NCBI GenBank assembly: GCA_012839295.1
Contig: DUNO01000012.1
Coordinates: 1-59,276 of the forward strand
Source: Clostridiales bacterium
GTDB taxonomy: Bacteria > Bacillota > Clostridia > Lachnospirales > Lachnospiraceae
Length of the DNA stretch: 59,276 nucleotides
Direction: 5' to 3'
Shown piece by piece: positions 1 through 8,661 of this stretch (positions within the stretch are counted from its first letter, which is position 1; each line of letters opens with the position of its first letter). The notes beneath the pieces were generated by a model. The model was given only the letters and a program-made list of their open reading frames with translations, searched no databases and was not told the DNA's origin. The position numbers and the translations under genes were made by a program.

Positions 1-788
1 AGGTACATGTACAAAATGAGCCGGTGGCGAATCAGAAATTTCCCTCCTGTATGTGGACGGGCGAGGAGCTGCGTGACTTCATCAAGGGATACCTGGGACC
101 GGAGCTAAGAGATAACGGACTGGATACGGAAATCTGGCTTGGTACCATCAATGCACCCGGCTGTGATTATAAACGGTTGATTTTTGATAAATGGGCAACG
201 GAGGACTATGACTACTACGCCAATACCGTGCTAATGGACGGGGAAGCGAGAAAATATATTGCAGGCGTGAGCTATCAATGGGGCGGTAAGATTGCCATTC
301 AAAGAACCTATGAAAGCTGGGGCAGTGAAATCCGCCTGATGCAGTCCGAAAACGAATGCGGCTTTGGTGATAATACCTGGGAATATGCCCGTTATGTTTG
401 GACGATGCTGAAGCATTATATCAGTAACGGTGCGGAAAGCTACCAGTATTGGAACCTGGTTTTAAAGCCGAACGGAGTCAGCACCTGGGGAGATCCGCAG
501 AATGCCATGATTACGGTAAAGCCTGATACGAAGGAATATGTATTAAATCCCGACTTTTATGTTATGAAGCATTTTTCCAATATTGTCAGGGATGGGGCAG
601 TACGGCTTGGGCTGGAGGGCAACTTTGCGGCTGATACGGTTGGATTTCAAAATCCGGATGGAAGCTATGCGTTTGTACTCTTCAATCCCTTTACGGAGGT
701 GTTTTCGGTAGAGCTGGAAGTGGAGGGGGAAGTACGGTTATTTTCCCTGCCGCCCGGGTCTATCAATAGTATTGTAATAGAAGTCTAA
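1..788 (+). CDS. Glycoside hydrolase family 30 enzyme, C-terminal part (5' end outside window)
   Basis: The reading frame is already open at base 3 and reads VHVQNEP before the first possible start, so the gene begins outside the window and the GTG at 24 is not its real start. The NEP triplet is the usual acid/base glutamate motif of clan A glycosidases. A second glutamate in LMQSENECG is the likely nucleophile. The C-terminal ~80 residues look like the beta-sandwich that GH30 enzymes carry after the TIM barrel. The family hydrolyses beta-linked glucosyl, xylosyl, fucosyl or galactosyl units; the substrate cannot be read here. No signal peptide can be judged. It lies 26 bp before a second GH30, probably in one operon. 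The family call is firm, the specificity open. Confidence 0.85.
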   Translation, partial: VHVQNEPVANQKFPSCMWTGEELRDFIKGYLGPELRDNGLDTEIWLGTINAPGCDYKRLIFDKWATEDYDYYANTVLMDGEARKYIAGVSYQWGGKIAIQRTYESWGSEIRLMQSENECGFGDNTWEYARYVWTMLKHYISNGAESYQYWNLVLKPNGVSTWGDPQNAMITVKPDTKEYVLNPDFYVMKHFSNIVRDGAVRLGLEGNFAADTVGFQNPDGSYAFVLFNPFTEVFSVELEVEGEVRLFSLPPGSINSIVIEV

Positions 789-814
789 ATAAAGCTAACG
801 GAAAGGGAAGCAGA

Positions 815-2158
815 TTGAGAGCAAAAATCATAACGACAGAATTAAGAGAAGAAAAACCGGTGAGCTTTGAAGAAGAAATATTGTTTGCGCCGGAAGCCAC
901 AAACCAGGAGACACAGGTTATCAACCTCTATCCGGAGGTGGCCTATCAGGAAATCACAGGCTTTGGCGGCGCGGTGACGGATTCGGTTGCAGCGGTTTTG
1001 GAGCATTTTGATGAAGCAAGACAGAAGGAAATTATTGAGGCTTATTTTGGAACCGGAGGTATCGGCTACCGTTTTATAAGAACTCCGATTGACAGCTGTG
1101 ATTTTTCCAGAGGGCAGTATTGTGCATATAATCCTGAAAGAGAAGGATATTTGGATGAAGAAGCCCTGGAACGGGGGGCGGGAGCAGTTTTAAATGTAAT
1201 AAGGCGGATAATTGAGGTTTCCGGGGAGGATATACAGGTTATGCTGACGCCCTGGTCTCCGCCTGCGGTTCTAAAGACGAACATGGAGAGGACGGGCGGA
1301 GGAAAATTAAAAAAAGAGTCCTACCGGGAATGGGCAGAATATATTTGCAGCTATATTAAGGCATATCAAAAGAGGGGAATTCCCGTAACAATGCTTTCCA
1401 TACAGAATGAGCCCAATGCCGTTCAGACCTGGGATAGCTGCATATTTAATGCAGAGGAAGAAAAAGCATTCCTTAAGGAAGCTCTTTATCCGGCGCTGAA
1501 AAGAAATGGTCTTGAGGATATAGAGCTATTTATCTGGGATCATAATAAGGAACGGATTTATGAAAGAGTCCGTGATATTATTGATGATGAGACAGAACCA
1601 ATGGTAGGCGGAGTTGCCTTCCATTGGTATAGTGGAGACCATTTTGAGGGACTTAACCTGATAAGGGAAAAATACCCCGACAAAAAGCTGATGTTTTCGG
1701 AGGGTTGTATTGAATACAGCCGCTATGCTGCGGATAACCAGTTGCTGAACGCACAGCTGTATGCACATGATATGATAGGAAATTTTAATGCCGGTACAAA
1801 CATTTTTATTGACTGGAATTTAATCCTTGACCAGCACGGCGGGCCGAATTATTCAGCTAATCTTTGTGAAGCGCCTATTATGTGCGGGGCGGAAGAGAAT
1901 AGTTTTTGTAAAAAGCTTTCTTATCATTACCTGGAGCATTTCAGCCGTTACATAAAGCCGGGAGCAAAGCGTATTGCTTATACAAAATATAGTAATGAAT
2001 TGGATGTTTTGTCCGTGGTCAACCCAGGAGGTGGCCTTGCGGTTATCATATGTAATAAAGAAAAAGAGAACAAAGCTATTTACCTGCGTGTCCAGGGAGA
2101 AGTTGCAGCCTGCACCATACCGGCTTCCGGAATATCGACAATCTGCATTAATTACTAA
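815..2158 (+). CDS. Glycoside hydrolase family 30 enzyme
   Basis: The 447-residue protein has GH30 landmarks in order: an N-terminal QEITGFGGAVTDS segment that opens the barrel, SIQNEP with the acid/base glutamate near residue 208, and MFSEGC with the likely nucleophile near residue 294, followed by a C-terminal beta-sandwich. There is no signal peptide, so it probably acts in the cytoplasm on imported oligosaccharides. The start is TTG, with GAAAGGGA about 7 bases upstream; no in-frame ATG lies nearby. It follows another GH30 by 26 bp and precedes a terminator at 2231. The two GH30 proteins are clearly different in sequence, so they may attack different linkages or positions. Exact substrate unknown. 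Confidence 0.87.
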   Translation: MRAKIITTELREEKPVSFEEEILFAPEATNQETQVINLYPEVAYQEITGFGGAVTDSVAAVLEHFDEARQKEIIEAYFGTGGIGYRFIRTPIDSCDFSRGQYCAYNPEREGYLDEEALERGAGAVLNVIRRIIEVSGEDIQVMLTPWSPPAVLKTNMERTGGGKLKKESYREWAEYICSYIKAYQKRGIPVTMLSIQNEPNAVQTWDSCIFNAEEEKAFLKEALYPALKRNGLEDIELFIWDHNKERIYERVRDIIDDETEPMVGGVAFHWYSGDHFEGLNLIREKYPDKKLMFSEGCIEYSRYAADNQLLNAQLYAHDMIGNFNAGTNIFIDWNLILDQHGGPNYSANLCEAPIMCGAEENSFCKKLSYHYLEHFSRYIKPGAKRIAYTKYSNELDVLSVVNPGGGLAVIICNKEKENKAIYLRVQGEVAACTIPASGISTICINY

Positions 2159-2230
2159 ATACCAAAACGCTCCCATAAACGATAAATACGACTTGCATAT
2201 AGTGGTATAAATACTGGAAGGTTTGAGAAT

Positions 2231-2286
2231 AGCCGTTGCATGGCGCAAGTGAAAGGTTTTACTTGGGTTGTGCAGCGGCTTTTTAC
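2231..2286 (+). terminator. Rho-independent terminator after the GH30 pair
   Basis: AGCCGTTGC pairs with GCAGCGGCT (one mismatch near the base), with further pairing of GCGCAAGT with ACTTGGGTTGT, followed by TTTTTAC. It ends the GH30 operon before the regulator gene. Confidence 0.75.
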
Positions 2287-2415
2287 ATTTCAGGATGGAT
2301 TGTAATGTATAATTTTAACTTAATGTCGATTGTACACTATGGAACCATATGGTAAAATGAGTTGTGGAAATGGACTGGAGGAATAAATTTACGTAACCAG
2401 AGCAACGCATTTAAA

Positions 2416-2444
2416 TTGACACCTTAGCCCCTATGTAGTAAAAT
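2416..2444 (+). promoter_or_regulatory. Promoter of the LacI-family regulator gene
   Basis: TTGACA at 2416-2421 and TAAAAT at 2439-2444 are 17 bases apart, a near-consensus housekeeping promoter. The operator copy at 2449 begins 5 bases after the -10 box, over the start point, which suggests autorepression. Confidence 0.75.
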
Positions 2445-2448
2445 GATG

Positions 2449-2462
2449 TGGAACGGGTTTCA
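2449..2462 (+). promoter_or_regulatory. LacI-type operator, copy 1 (autoregulatory)
   Basis: TGGAACGGGTTTCA is one base off the copies at 3691 and 3888 (TGGAACGGGTTCCA). Its place over the start point of the regulator promoter fits autorepression. The motif also matches 13 of 14 positions of a CcpA cre site for the two perfect copies, so CcpA is an alternative binder. Confidence 0.65.
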
Positions 2463-2488
2463 TATCAAAAAAGAAAGGAGGATCTAAA

Positions 2489-3466
2489 GTGGCAAGCATT
2501 AGAGATGTTGCTAAAATGGCAAATGTCGGTGTAGGAACTGTATCAAGAGCCTTAAATGGTACCGGCTATGTATCGGCAGATGCTAAAAAAAGAATCGATG
2601 AGGCCATCCAGGAGTTGGGATATACCCCGAATGAACTGGCAAAAAACCTATTCAGAAATAGGTCGGGAATTGTAGGCATCGTTGTTCCGAACCTGGAGCA
2701 TCCCTTTTTTGCCAGGTTAAGCAGGGAGATAGAGAGCTGCCTTTATGAAAGGGGCTATAAAACGATGATATGCAATACCATAGGGATCAGCAACCGGGAA
2801 AAGGATTATCTGGACATGCTGGACCGAAATATTGTGGACGGCATTATCACAGGTGCACATTCTCTGGATGACAGCGTTTATTTAAAGATTAACAAGCCGA
2901 TTGTTGCATTAGACCGTGATTTTGGAAGGAAAATCCCGCTGATACACTCGGACCATGAAAAGGGCGGACGCCTTGCGGCCATGACGCTGATCGAAGCCGG
3001 CTGTAAAAATGTACTGCAGTTTGCAACCTCCTCCCTTGTGCACACGCCATCCAATAAGCGCCATATTGAATTTGAAAAAATATGCCGGGAGCATGGTGTC
3101 AGGGTCACAACCGTAGAGACAGTCTGGAACAACCTGGAGTATGAGTATTTCCGGAATGCAATGAAGGACTACATGGATATTTATGAGGATATTGACGGGA
3201 TCTTTACGGCGGACGTGGCAGCAGCTTTTTGTATGAATGCACTGAAGGCAAAAGGGCGAAGGATACCCCAGGAGGTTAAGGTTATTGGCTATGATGCAGT
3301 GGGAATTATCTACCTTACGGATCCGGTTATGACCTCCATTGCCCAAAATACGACGGAGATATCGCAAAGATGTGTGGATACGATTCTTAAGATGATAGAA
3401 GGCAATAAAAACTATGAACGGCAGCAGATTGTTGATGTGGCTTTACTGAAAGGGGATTCAACGTAA
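2489..3466 (+). CDS. LacI-family transcriptional regulator
   Basis: The 325-residue protein begins with a classic LacI helix-turn-helix (SIRDVAKMANVGVGTVSRAL, residues 3-22), followed by the hinge segment and a periplasmic-binding-protein-like sensor domain starting near GIVGIVVPNLEHPFF. The GTG start has AGGAGGA about 7 bases upstream. The gene lies between the GH30 pair and the ABC importer. One operator copy overlaps its own promoter and two lie in the leader of the importer genes, so it most likely represses itself and the importer/GH172/GH32 genes until a sugar is bound. The inducer cannot be read from sequence. Confidence 0.9.
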   Translation: MASIRDVAKMANVGVGTVSRALNGTGYVSADAKKRIDEAIQELGYTPNELAKNLFRNRSGIVGIVVPNLEHPFFARLSREIESCLYERGYKTMICNTIGISNREKDYLDMLDRNIVDGIITGAHSLDDSVYLKINKPIVALDRDFGRKIPLIHSDHEKGGRLAAMTLIEAGCKNVLQFATSSLVHTPSNKRHIEFEKICREHGVRVTTVETVWNNLEYEYFRNAMKDYMDIYEDIDGIFTADVAAAFCMNALKAKGRRIPQEVKVIGYDAVGIIYLTDPVMTSIAQNTTEISQRCVDTILKMIEGNKNYERQQIVDVALLKGDST

Positions 3467-3504
3467 TTGGTGGGATTTTCAGCTTCCCGCAAATCCCACC
3501 AATT
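3465..3504 (+). terminator. Perfect 14-bp inverted repeat overlapping the lacI-type stop codon
   Basis: AATTGGTGGGATTT (3465-3478) is fully complementary to AAATCCCACCAATT (3491-3504), with a 12-base loop. There is no T-run after the stem, so it may work as a weak or bidirectional terminator or as an mRNA end stabiliser. Confidence 0.5.
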
Positions 3505-3580
3505 GGATTGTAAAATAAAAAAGCATTAACCAGAGGTGTACAAAATAGCTAAAATAATCATGGATTTCCAAAAATATTTA

Positions 3581-3609
3581 TTGACAATACTGGTTTAGCT
3601 GGTTATAAT
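3581..3609 (+). promoter_or_regulatory. Consensus promoter of the ABC importer operon
   Basis: TTGACA (3581-3586) and TATAAT (3604-3609) are separated by 17 bases: both boxes are perfect sigma-A consensus. The predicted transcript has a leader of about 390 nt before the first gene, and both transporter operators lie inside that leader, downstream of the start point. Confidence 0.85.
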
Positions 3610-3690
3610 GAAATTGTTAAATAGCATATGAATAAGTTTGCTGGGAAATGTGAGGATGACGAAAGAAGGAATCCATTTTTTTTAACCGAT

Positions 3691-3708
3691 AGTGGAACGG
3701 GTTCCACT
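3691..3708 (+). promoter_or_regulatory. LacI-type operator, copy 2
   Basis: AGTGGAACGGGTTCCACT is an 18-base palindrome, symmetric except for the central pair. It sits about 75 bases downstream of the expected transcription start, a roadblock position rather than a promoter-overlap position. Confidence 0.75.
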
Positions 3709-3887
3709 AGTCCGCAACATCCTTACCACAAGTAATCGTTCCCGGGAGATAATATGGGCAGCCGGTATTATAAAATACCTTAAACCTGCTTATATTATTA
3801 AGATGAAAGTGGAAGAACTTTATCATGTGCGGCTGCAAATACGGTGTTGATGAAAGTCCGGTCATGGGCTTTTTATCGGGCCAAATA

Positions 3888-3901
3888 TGGAACGGGTTCC
3901 A
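3888..3901 (+). promoter_or_regulatory. LacI-type operator, copy 3
   Basis: TGGAACGGGTTCCA is identical in its 14-base core to copy 2 and lies 197 bases further on, about 105 bases before the transporter start codon. Two identical sites at this distance could support looping by a tetrameric repressor. Confidence 0.72.
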
Positions 3902-4007
3902 TTGACTGCGGAGCATAGTTCCACCAACATTTGGGTACTCTCATCGGATACAGGATGTATGCGGGGAAGTTTCCGGGAGTGCTCCATTATTTAAAGGAGG
4001 AGAAATC

Positions 4008-5375
4008 ATGAGATTCAAGAAAATGGCAGCCATTACTATGGCAGGTATCATGTGTGCAGGTTTATTAACGGGATGTGCAGGTACGGCAGGTGAATCAGGA
4101 AAAGATTCCGGTACCGGGACAGGAGCAACGGGAAGCGGTGCCGGCCCAGTAACAGAAGCAGCTGGAACAGGGGAAGAGACTACAATTACCTTTGGTATCC
4201 ATGTAGCCGATCCGGCAGCGCAGGAAAAGGTTACTTATGATATTGTCCAGGAGTTTAATAAAAAATATGCCGGACAGTATAAGGTTGAATTTGAAGCTGC
4301 GGATACGGAGACACATAAGACGAACATGAAGCTGGAAGCTGCTGACGGCAGTCTGCCCCAGGTGTTTTGGATGGATTCCAGTGCGGCACCGGAGTTTTCC
4401 GAGGCGGGATATCTGTTAGACCTTAGCGGCTTTCTGGGAGAATACTCAAGTACGGCTTCAGCCCTGGATGACAGTGTGTTACAGGCATTTAATAATGGTA
4501 CCCAGTACGGGCTTCCTTATCAGTGTAATGTAGAGGGCTTTTTCTATAACAAGGAGGTATTCGATAAAGCAGGGGTAACCTATCCTACGAATGGTACAAC
4601 CTATGAAGAATTCCTTAAGATGGTAGCAGATTTAAATGCGGCAGGCTATACCCCCATCGCACAGGGCAGCAAGGATAGTAATTTTGCAATTTGGTCATAC
4701 CTTGCATTCCTTACAAGATATGGTTACTCTGAAAATATAAATGCAATACTGACCGGAAATATGAAATTTAGCAATGATGATATGGTAAAATGCTTCCAGA
4801 AGCTTCAGGAGCTTGGGCAAAATAAAGCATTCCCTTCCAATATGTCTACCATCAGCTATTTTGATGCAAAGACCTCCTTTGAAAACGGTGACTGCGCATT
4901 GCTGAACACCGGAGCCTGGGATTGTGCTGAGCTGGATCAGACCATGGGTGATAAGGTCGGCTTCTGGTGGGGACCAACCTTCTCAGACAGTACTTATGAG
5001 CAAAAAATCAGCATGAAGGTTCCTTCAGCTCCCCTGTGCGTCAGCGCAAAGGTTGCAGAGGATGAGAAGGTAAAGGCGGCAGTATATGCATTCCTTGAAT
5101 TTTACTACAGCCAGGAGGCAGCAGCCCTGTCCTATGCAGGCTCAGTGTTCCCTGCAACAAATTATACGGATATCACCGTAGGTGATACACAATATGCTTT
5201 AAAGGCGGTAATGGCTTCCCTTGCAGATGGATGGCAGAGCCCTTCCGCGCAGCCGGACCAGATACTTACCTCAGCAGTACAGTCCCAGCTCTATGATTCC
5301 ATGTTAGGTGTCATGATGGGGAACTACACGCCGGAGGCAGCATTGCAAAAACTGGATGACCAGATGGCTTACTAG
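4008..5375 (+). CDS. Sugar ABC transporter substrate-binding lipoprotein (CUT1 type)
   Basis: The 455-residue protein has a charged N-terminus, a hydrophobic stretch and a lipobox LLTGC, giving an acylated Cys23 on the outer face of the membrane. A flexible Gly/Ser/Thr-rich linker (about residues 24-60) leads into a family 1 extracellular solute-binding domain beginning near ITFGIHVADP. It should capture an oligosaccharide for the two permeases that follow directly. AAAGGAGGAG lies 6 bases before the ATG. The long leader with two operators indicates repression by the upstream LacI-type protein. With GH172 and GH32 downstream, a fructose-containing oligosaccharide is a reasonable ligand, but that is inference. 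Confidence 0.9.
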   Translation: MRFKKMAAITMAGIMCAGLLTGCAGTAGESGKDSGTGTGATGSGAGPVTEAAGTGEETTITFGIHVADPAAQEKVTYDIVQEFNKKYAGQYKVEFEAADTETHKTNMKLEAADGSLPQVFWMDSSAAPEFSEAGYLLDLSGFLGEYSSTASALDDSVLQAFNNGTQYGLPYQCNVEGFFYNKEVFDKAGVTYPTNGTTYEEFLKMVADLNAAGYTPIAQGSKDSNFAIWSYLAFLTRYGYSENINAILTGNMKFSNDDMVKCFQKLQELGQNKAFPSNMSTISYFDAKTSFENGDCALLNTGAWDCAELDQTMGDKVGFWWGPTFSDSTYEQKISMKVPSAPLCVSAKVAEDEKVKAAVYAFLEFYYSQEAAALSYAGSVFPATNYTDITVGDTQYALKAVMASLADGWQSPSAQPDQILTSAVQSQLYDSMLGVMMGNYTPEAALQKLDDQMAY

Positions 5376-5459
5376 GAATACCAATTAATCCGGTATGGCA
5401 TACTCCATGCAGCATTTGGGGTATGCTATACCGTAAGGAAAAGGAAAGGAGCGTGGAGC

Positions 5460-6332
5460 TTGTACTGGCTTAGTAAAAAAAGATACATTATCGGGCTGAC
5501 CCTGCCAACAATAATTATTTATTCGGTTTACATAATTATTCCGATCTTTATTGCAATTTATTATAGCTTTACAAAGTATTCGGGGATTGGCAAACCGGTT
5601 TTCACAGGGCTGAAGAATTATCAGCGCCTCTTTGCTGACGGTACCTTCTGGATCTCATTTAGGAATACCCTTATCATGTTTGGTGTGGCATTTGTGCTCC
5701 TGATGGTCGTAGCATTTTTTGGAGCCTTGCTCCTTAACCAGCATTTAAAATTTAACGGCCTCAGTAAGGCGTTGATTTTCTCGCCTGCAATTATTGCTCC
5801 CATTATTGTCGGTATCATCTGGGTTTATATTTTAGACCCGGAGGTGGGCATTCTCAATGATATTCTAGGAGCTATTGGCCTGGATGCATACAAGCAGCAG
5901 TGGATCGGCGGTAAGTCCCTGTCTCCCTACAGCATTGCAATTATTTATTTTTGGCAGCAGCTCGGGTATTTGATCACAATCTATATTGCGGGGCTGAAGA
6001 TGATTCCGGGAGATGTGATGGAGGCGGCCCAGATTGACGGGGCGAATGAAAGACAGAAGGTACGCTATATCACAATTCCCTTGATGCGCAACACCATATC
6101 AAATGTAGCGGTTTTAATTATCACGGGCGTATTTAAGATTTTTGAAATCGTACAGCAGACCACGGGCGGCGGCCCCAACCATATGTCGGAAAACCTGGTT
6201 ACCTACAGCTATTCGACAACCTTTAAAAACGGGGAATATGGATACGGAATGTCCATTGCTACGCTGACGTTTGTTGTGACCCTGATTATCACAGGGATCT
6301 ATCTGGCTTTTGCAAAAGAAAGAAGGGAATAA
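5460..6332 (+). CDS. Sugar ABC transporter permease (MalF/UgpA type)
   Basis: This 290-residue membrane protein has about six transmembrane segments and the EAA loop that docks to the ATPase (MEAAQIDGANERQKVRYITIP, read in two parts around residues 180-200). The start is TTG, with AAAGGAG about 9 bases upstream; no in-frame ATG precedes the first membrane segment. It lies 84 bp after the binding protein and 12 bp before the partner permease. The family forms a heterodimeric pore for di- and oligosaccharides. No ATP-binding subunit is encoded in this locus, so a shared MsmK/MalK-type ATPase from elsewhere is probably used. Confidence 0.92.
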   Translation: MYWLSKKRYIIGLTLPTIIIYSVYIIIPIFIAIYYSFTKYSGIGKPVFTGLKNYQRLFADGTFWISFRNTLIMFGVAFVLLMVVAFFGALLLNQHLKFNGLSKALIFSPAIIAPIIVGIIWVYILDPEVGILNDILGAIGLDAYKQQWIGGKSLSPYSIAIIYFWQQLGYLITIYIAGLKMIPGDVMEAAQIDGANERQKVRYITIPLMRNTISNVAVLIITGVFKIFEIVQQTTGGGPNHMSENLVTYSYSTTFKNGEYGYGMSIATLTFVVTLIITGIYLAFAKERRE

Positions 6333-6344
6333 GGAGGTGCGCTT

Positions 6345-7172
6345 ATGATTAGTCCAAGAAAAAAAGTAGTTATGTATGTCATTATGGTTATTGTTACCAC
6401 CCTTATGGTTTTTCCCTTTGCCTGGATGCTTATGCTATCCTTGAAGACAAATAATGAGATTATGACGTCACCCCTGACATTGCCTAAAACCTTGAATCTG
6501 GAGAATTTTAAAAATGCATTAAATACTCTGAATTATGCCCAGCTATATGGTAACACCCTATTTATCTGTGCCATTTCCCTGGTTTTTGAATTGGTCATCA
6601 CTTTTTTAAGTTCATTCGTTATTGCAAGAATGGAGTTTAGCGACAAGGTACGTTCCAAGCTTTACGGCTTTCTGATTTTGGGATTGTCGATTTCACCCTT
6701 TATATTACTGTTTCCCGTATACAAAATTAATGTGTTACTGCATCTGAAGGGTAAGCTTGCTTTGATTTTCCCCTATGTGGCAACCTCCATATCCTTTAAC
6801 ACCTTACTGCTGGTGGGGTATATGAAGACATTGCCCAGCGAGATCGATGAGGCAGGCGTAATTGACGGATGCAGGCTTTGGGATCTCATCATAAAAGTAA
6901 TTTTACCGATAACAAAACCGGTGATTGCAACAATTGTTATTTTTAACGTGCTGTATATCTGGAATGAGTTCCCCTTCGCTTCCGTTATGCTGAGGGAGGT
7001 TTCAGATTATACACTTTCCATGGGGGCATCCTTTTTCAAGGGAAAATACAGCGTTGATTATGGCGGTATTATAGCCTCCAGCATTATGATTATTGTCCCG
7101 GAACTGATTTTTTATGGATTATTCCAAAAGAATATTGTAGACGGTATGACCTCGGGCGCCGTTAAGGGTTAG
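6345..7172 (+). CDS. Sugar ABC transporter permease (MalG/UgpE type)
   Basis: The 275-residue protein has six predicted membrane segments and the conserved cytoplasmic EAA-like loop (IDEAGVIDGCRLWDLI, about residues 167-182, followed by ILPITKP). It is the second pore subunit of the CUT1 importer. AAGGAGG lies just upstream of the ATG, and the gene is 12 bp after the first permease, so the two are cotranscribed. A hairpin after the gene (7209) may lower expression of the hydrolases relative to the transporter. Confidence 0.92.
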   Translation: MISPRKKVVMYVIMVIVTTLMVFPFAWMLMLSLKTNNEIMTSPLTLPKTLNLENFKNALNTLNYAQLYGNTLFICAISLVFELVITFLSSFVIARMEFSDKVRSKLYGFLILGLSISPFILLFPVYKINVLLHLKGKLALIFPYVATSISFNTLLLVGYMKTLPSEIDEAGVIDGCRLWDLIIKVILPITKPVIATIVIFNVLYIWNEFPFASVMLREVSDYTLSMGASFFKGKYSVDYGGIIASSIMIIVPELIFYGLFQKNIVDGMTSGAVKG

Positions 7173-7208
7173 CTGTGCCCGGCAAACCTCATTTTAAATA
7201 AAGAACGC

Positions 7209-7244
7209 TCCCGGAACCTCCCTTGCATACAAAGGGTTTCCGGG
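7209..7244 (+). terminator. Intra-operon hairpin between transporter and GH172 gene
   Basis: CCCGGAACC pairs with GGTTTCCGGG (one bulge), with inner CCTT/AAGG pairing. No T-run follows, so partial termination or mRNA processing is more likely than full termination. Confidence 0.45.
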
Positions 7245-7284
7245 AATATTCATAAAATAATAATGAATAAGGAGAATTGATATT

Positions 7285-8628
7285 ATGAGCAATATATCAG
7301 GTTTATTCAAGGATTTAACAAAGATAAAGGAAGCGAGAAACGGAAGGCTTGCGAGCTGGGACCAGCGCGGTAAAAACCAGGATTATTGGGAGATTCCCGC
7401 AGGGGAAAGCATCACCCTGGGTGAGGTTGAGGGTCCCGGCTGTATCACCCATATCTGGATGACCTCATCCTGCCGGAGGGTGGTTGCCCCAAGTGTGTTG
7501 GATCCGGTCCTGAATGCATCCTCGGCTCCTGTCAATGAGATCCACCCTGCCTTGGGTGTTATCTGGGATGCCTATGACCCCTTCTATTATAGAAAGGTGT
7601 TAATCAAGATGACCTGGGATGACCAGAGCCAGCCAAGCGTCCTGGCTCCCTTGGGCGATTTCTTCTGCATCGGCAACTGCTATCCGGGTAATTTTACATC
7701 CCTGCCCTTTAATGTATCGTTAAAGCCGGAGGAAGCGGGAAGATATGGCGCGCCCTGCTCCGTATCCTGCTATTTCCCGATGCCCTTTAATAAAAAGGCA
7801 AAAATCGAGATCATTAATGAGAATGAACTTCCCTTTATCCTATATTTCAATATCGATTATGAGATGTATAAGGAGCCTTTGGGTGAGGAAACAGCTTATT
7901 TCCATGCACTGTGGCGGAGGGAAAATCCGTGCAAGGGATGGGGAGCAGATATCCAGGTGAACTCGCCGGAGGTTAATAATGTTACTAATTTCAAAGGGGA
8001 GGACAATTATGTCGTCCTGGACGTGGAAGGAACCGGACACTATGTTGGCTGCAACCTGACGGTGAAGCACTACCAGGGAAGCTGGTGGGGAGAAGGCAAC
8101 GACATGGTTTTCATTGACGGTGAGGAGTATCCCAGCCTGAATGGTACCGGAACCGAGGATTATTTTAACCATGCCTGGGGAATGCAAAGGAACGCCTATC
8201 CCTTCTTTGGGACTATCGTGCATGAAGGGGATACGGACGGCTTCCATGTTGCTTACCGGTTCCATATAACCGACCCGATCAGATTCGAAAAGCAGCTCAA
8301 GGTTACCATCGAACACGGCCATGCGAACCATCTTTCAGATGACTGGAGCTCAACTGCCTACTGGTACCAGAAATTACCTACAGTAAAGGAGATGACCATT
8401 CTTCCTGTGGAGGATAGGCTGCCCAATGTTCCGGTGCTGCCGGAGAGAAAGCAGGAGCAGCTTCCGCTAACGGAGGAGATGAAGGCGGCCAGGGAAGCTT
8501 ATTTTGCACGGTTTGAGCCATATGCAAAGGAACGGGAGAACCAGTTCAGGATCAAGGAAGAAAAGGCACGCAGGGAATCCGGGCTGAATACTGAGTTTGC
8601 AAAGAAATTAAGGGACGAATATAAATAA
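7285..8628 (+). CDS. GH172 (DUF2961) enzyme, probable difructose-dianhydride-type glycosidase
   Basis: The 447-residue protein has DUF2961 hallmarks: GPGCITHIWMTS near the N-terminus, and LNGTGTEDYFNHAWG in the second jelly-roll. This family was reclassified as GH172 after characterisation of a bifidobacterial difructose dianhydride I synthase/hydrolase; other members act on alpha-D-arabinofuranosides. The catalytic glutamates I recall for that enzyme are Glu270 and Glu291, and this protein has glutamates at exactly residues 270 (WWGEGN) and 291 (GTGTEDYF). There is no signal peptide, so it acts in the cytoplasm. It lies 33 bp before a GH32 gene, supporting a route in which GH172 opens the cyclic dimer to inulobiose and GH32 releases fructose. 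Family certain; substrate inferred from context. Confidence 0.88.
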   Translation: MSNISGLFKDLTKIKEARNGRLASWDQRGKNQDYWEIPAGESITLGEVEGPGCITHIWMTSSCRRVVAPSVLDPVLNASSAPVNEIHPALGVIWDAYDPFYYRKVLIKMTWDDQSQPSVLAPLGDFFCIGNCYPGNFTSLPFNVSLKPEEAGRYGAPCSVSCYFPMPFNKKAKIEIINENELPFILYFNIDYEMYKEPLGEETAYFHALWRRENPCKGWGADIQVNSPEVNNVTNFKGEDNYVVLDVEGTGHYVGCNLTVKHYQGSWWGEGNDMVFIDGEEYPSLNGTGTEDYFNHAWGMQRNAYPFFGTIVHEGDTDGFHVAYRFHITDPIRFEKQLKVTIEHGHANHLSDDWSSTAYWYQKLPTVKEMTILPVEDRLPNVPVLPERKQEQLPLTEEMKAAREAYFARFEPYAKERENQFRIKEEKARRESGLNTEFAKKLRDEYK

Positions 8629-8661
8629 TGACGGGAAGAGAGCACAGAGAATGGAGGAGCA

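Noticed and set aside
7840-8331. 163-codon minus-strand frame inside the GH172 gene
   Set aside because: Antisense shadow of a clearly conserved enzyme gene; no ribosome site or recognisable domain.
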